From assembly GCA_025454495.1 (NCBI GenBank), contig JALOOI010000087.1, positions 1 through 32,707 on the forward strand: a DNA stretch of 32,707 nucleotides, given 5' to 3'. Positions 31,662-32,707 of the stretch are shown here, in pieces; position 1 is the stretch's first letter; every line of letters begins with the position of its first letter. The stretch comes from Anaerolineae bacterium (GTDB lineage: Bacteria; Chloroflexota; Anaerolineae; Aggregatilineales; Phototrophicaceae). The notes under the pieces were generated by a model. That model saw nothing but the letters and a program-made list of their open reading frames with translations. It made no database searches and was not told the DNA's origin. The position numbers and the translations under genes were made by a program.

Positions 31662-32378
31662 TTCATCCAGGTAGGCGAAGGGGTCGGCCTGCGGCGCGGG
31701 CCGCCAGAACAGGGTGGCCACGAACACCAGCGCGAAGCCGGCCACAAAGCCGCCGATGTGCGCCCAGTGCGCCACCCCCAGCGACGAAATCCAGCCGATG
31801 CCTTTCAGCACATCCAGGATGAACCAGTAGCCCAGGAACAGGATGGCCGGCAGCTTCATCTCCCAGAAGAAGGGGCGGAACAGCCCGATGAGGGTCCGCA
31901 CCCGCGCCCCCGGATGCAGGAACAGGAACGCGCCCATCACCCCGGCGATGGCCCCGCTGGCCCCGATCACCAGGCCGGCGGTGCTGCCGCTGGTGAGGCA
32001 CACCACCCCGCCGAACAGCACATGCCCCAGGGCGGCCGCATGGCCCACGATGAGGTAGAACACCAGGAAGGGCACCCGCCCGAAATATTCTTCCACTTTG
32101 CCGCCAAACACCCACAGGAACAGCATATTGCCGAACAAATGCAGCAGGTCGCCATGCAGGAACATGCTCCGCAGGCTGTCCAGCGCCAGCCCCGGCAGCG
32201 GCTCCACCCCCACTTCACACACGTTCAGCGCATAGGCCCGCAGCGCCCCGATGAAGGCATTTTGCCCCAGGGACTGCACGTACAATTCCCAGATGAAGAC
32301 CACCATATTGATGGCGATCAGCGCATAGACCACATAGGGCTGATATTTGCTCTTGCCGACCACGCCAACCGGTAACAC
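31659..32378 (-). CDS. Rhomboid family intramembrane serine protease
   Basis: 239 residues from GTG at 32378, chosen because AGGAGG lies ~8 nt upstream and a membrane helix follows soon after; a longer open frame up to 32525 has no ribosome site. About six helices. Catalytic Ser141 in GASGAIAGVMGA and His207 in AHIGGFVAGF are both present; HLFGNMLFLWVFG (80-92) is the conserved TM2 stretch with the oxyanion Asn. The loop after helix 1 is long, as in bacterial GlpG-like proteins. It should cut membrane proteins within the bilayer. The substrate is unknown. Confidence 0.9.
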   Translation of the reverse strand: MLPVGVVGKSKYQPYVVYALIAINMVVFIWELYVQSLGQNAFIGALRAYALNVCEVGVEPLPGLALDSLRSMFLHGDLLHLFGNMLFLWVFGGKVEEYFGRVPFLVFYLIVGHAAALGHVLFGGVVCLTSGSTAGLVIGASGAIAGVMGAFLFLHPGARVRTLIGLFRPFFWEMKLPAILFLGYWFILDVLKGIGWISSLGVAHWAHIGGFVAGFALVFVATLFWRPAPQADPFAYLDE

Positions 32379-32463
32379 GGGCCATCCTCCTGCCAGGGGG
32401 TGTGAACGCTTTTCATGACAATAACACAAAAACGGTGCCGGCTGCCCAACGTTTAACCGGCGC

Positions 32464-32707
32464 TCAGGATTTTTCGCCGGCATCCGGGCGGGACAGGCGC
32501 GAAATGCGCCGCGCCATATCCTCATCCACCGCTTTTTGATCCATCGGGTGGACGGGTTTGGCCGGCGGCGGCACTTCGTCCACCAGGTCGGTATTCTGCC
32601 GCAGCGACGCGCCGGTGGTGCTGGCGATGAGTTCGCTCAATTTCTGGCGCGTGCTGTCGATTTTTTGCGCCAGGTCGCGGGCGATGTCGCCGCCGCTGCC
32701 GTCGTCG
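32464..32707 (-). CDS. C-terminal part of an unknown protein (5' end beyond window)
   Basis: About 80 codons are visible before the TGA at 32464-32466. The sequence is polar and helical, with DIARDLAQKIDSTRQKLSEL suggesting a coiled coil, then a Pro-rich segment and a charged tail with DEDMARRISRLSRPD. There is no recognisable family. Codon use matches its neighbours. The 85 nt between it and the rhomboid start hold only that gene's ribosome site and possible promoter. Confidence 0.6.
   Translation of the reverse strand, partial: DDGSGGDIARDLAQKIDSTRQKLSELIASTTGASLRQNTDLVDEVPPPAKPVHPMDQKAVDEDMARRISRLSRPDAGEKS

Overview
The window looks like chromosomal DNA from a free-living, GC-rich bacterium, most likely a member of Chloroflexota (Anaerolineae/Caldilineae-like). 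That placement is an inference from overall gene style: FHA and multi-PAS/GAF signalling proteins, a LysM-M23 peptidase with a low-complexity linker, a protein-thiocarboxylate sulfur pathway, and AsnRS together with GatC. There is no rRNA, tRNA, phage, transposase or CRISPR in the window.

Layout. 1-7.8 kb: a truncated FHA-domain membrane protein, divergent from a 1509-residue PAS/GAF hybrid histidine kinase, then a TPR protein and a histidine phosphatase. 7.8-11.4 kb: gatC, a TrpC-fold protein that has lost its catalytic residues, an M42 aminopeptidase, a methyltransferase and a very acidic small protein. 11.6-13.3 kb: formate-tetrahydrofolate ligase. 13.4-20.9 kb: a sulfur amino-acid locus: leader with a Cys/Met-rich peptide and terminator, JAMM protease, metY, metX, ThiS/MoaD-like sulfur carrier, GNAT, DUF4395 protein, broken thioredoxin, sulfite-oxidase-like Mo enzyme, E1-like/rhodanese MoeZ. 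21-23.2 kb: two oligopeptide ABC ATPases. 23.2-27.5 kb: repeats, an exostosin-like glycosyltransferase, two small membrane proteins, an M23 peptidase and a PepSY protein with a recent internal duplication. 27.6-28.9 kb: cysM (minus strand) behind a complete-looking transcription attenuator. 29-29.8 kb: two tandem paralogues of unknown function. 30.2-32.7 kb: asnS, a rhomboid protease and a truncated unknown gene.

How the genes work together. The JAMM protease, sulfur carrier, MoeZ-type activating enzyme, MetY/MetX and CysM are the parts known from protein-thiocarboxylate biosynthesis of homocysteine (Wolinella HcyS/HcyD/HcyF/MetY) and cysteine (Mycobacterium CysO/Mec+/CysM/MoeZ). Here the carrier's Gly-Gly tail is capped by Arg-Cys, so it would need trimming before activation, plausibly by the JAMM enzyme. 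Both halves of the system sit behind leader peptides with runs of Cys codons (five in a row before cysM; a CCPMCCCMM segment before the JAMM-metY genes), each followed by a strong terminator. For cysM, an 8-nt antiterminator pairing can be read directly from the sequence. I regard this pair of cysteine-sensing attenuators controlling a carrier-protein sulfur pathway as the main discovery candidate.

A second recurring signal is a degenerate hexamer (AACCGT/AACCCC-like) that sits on stop codons at four gene ends and also encodes low-complexity stretches in two proteins.
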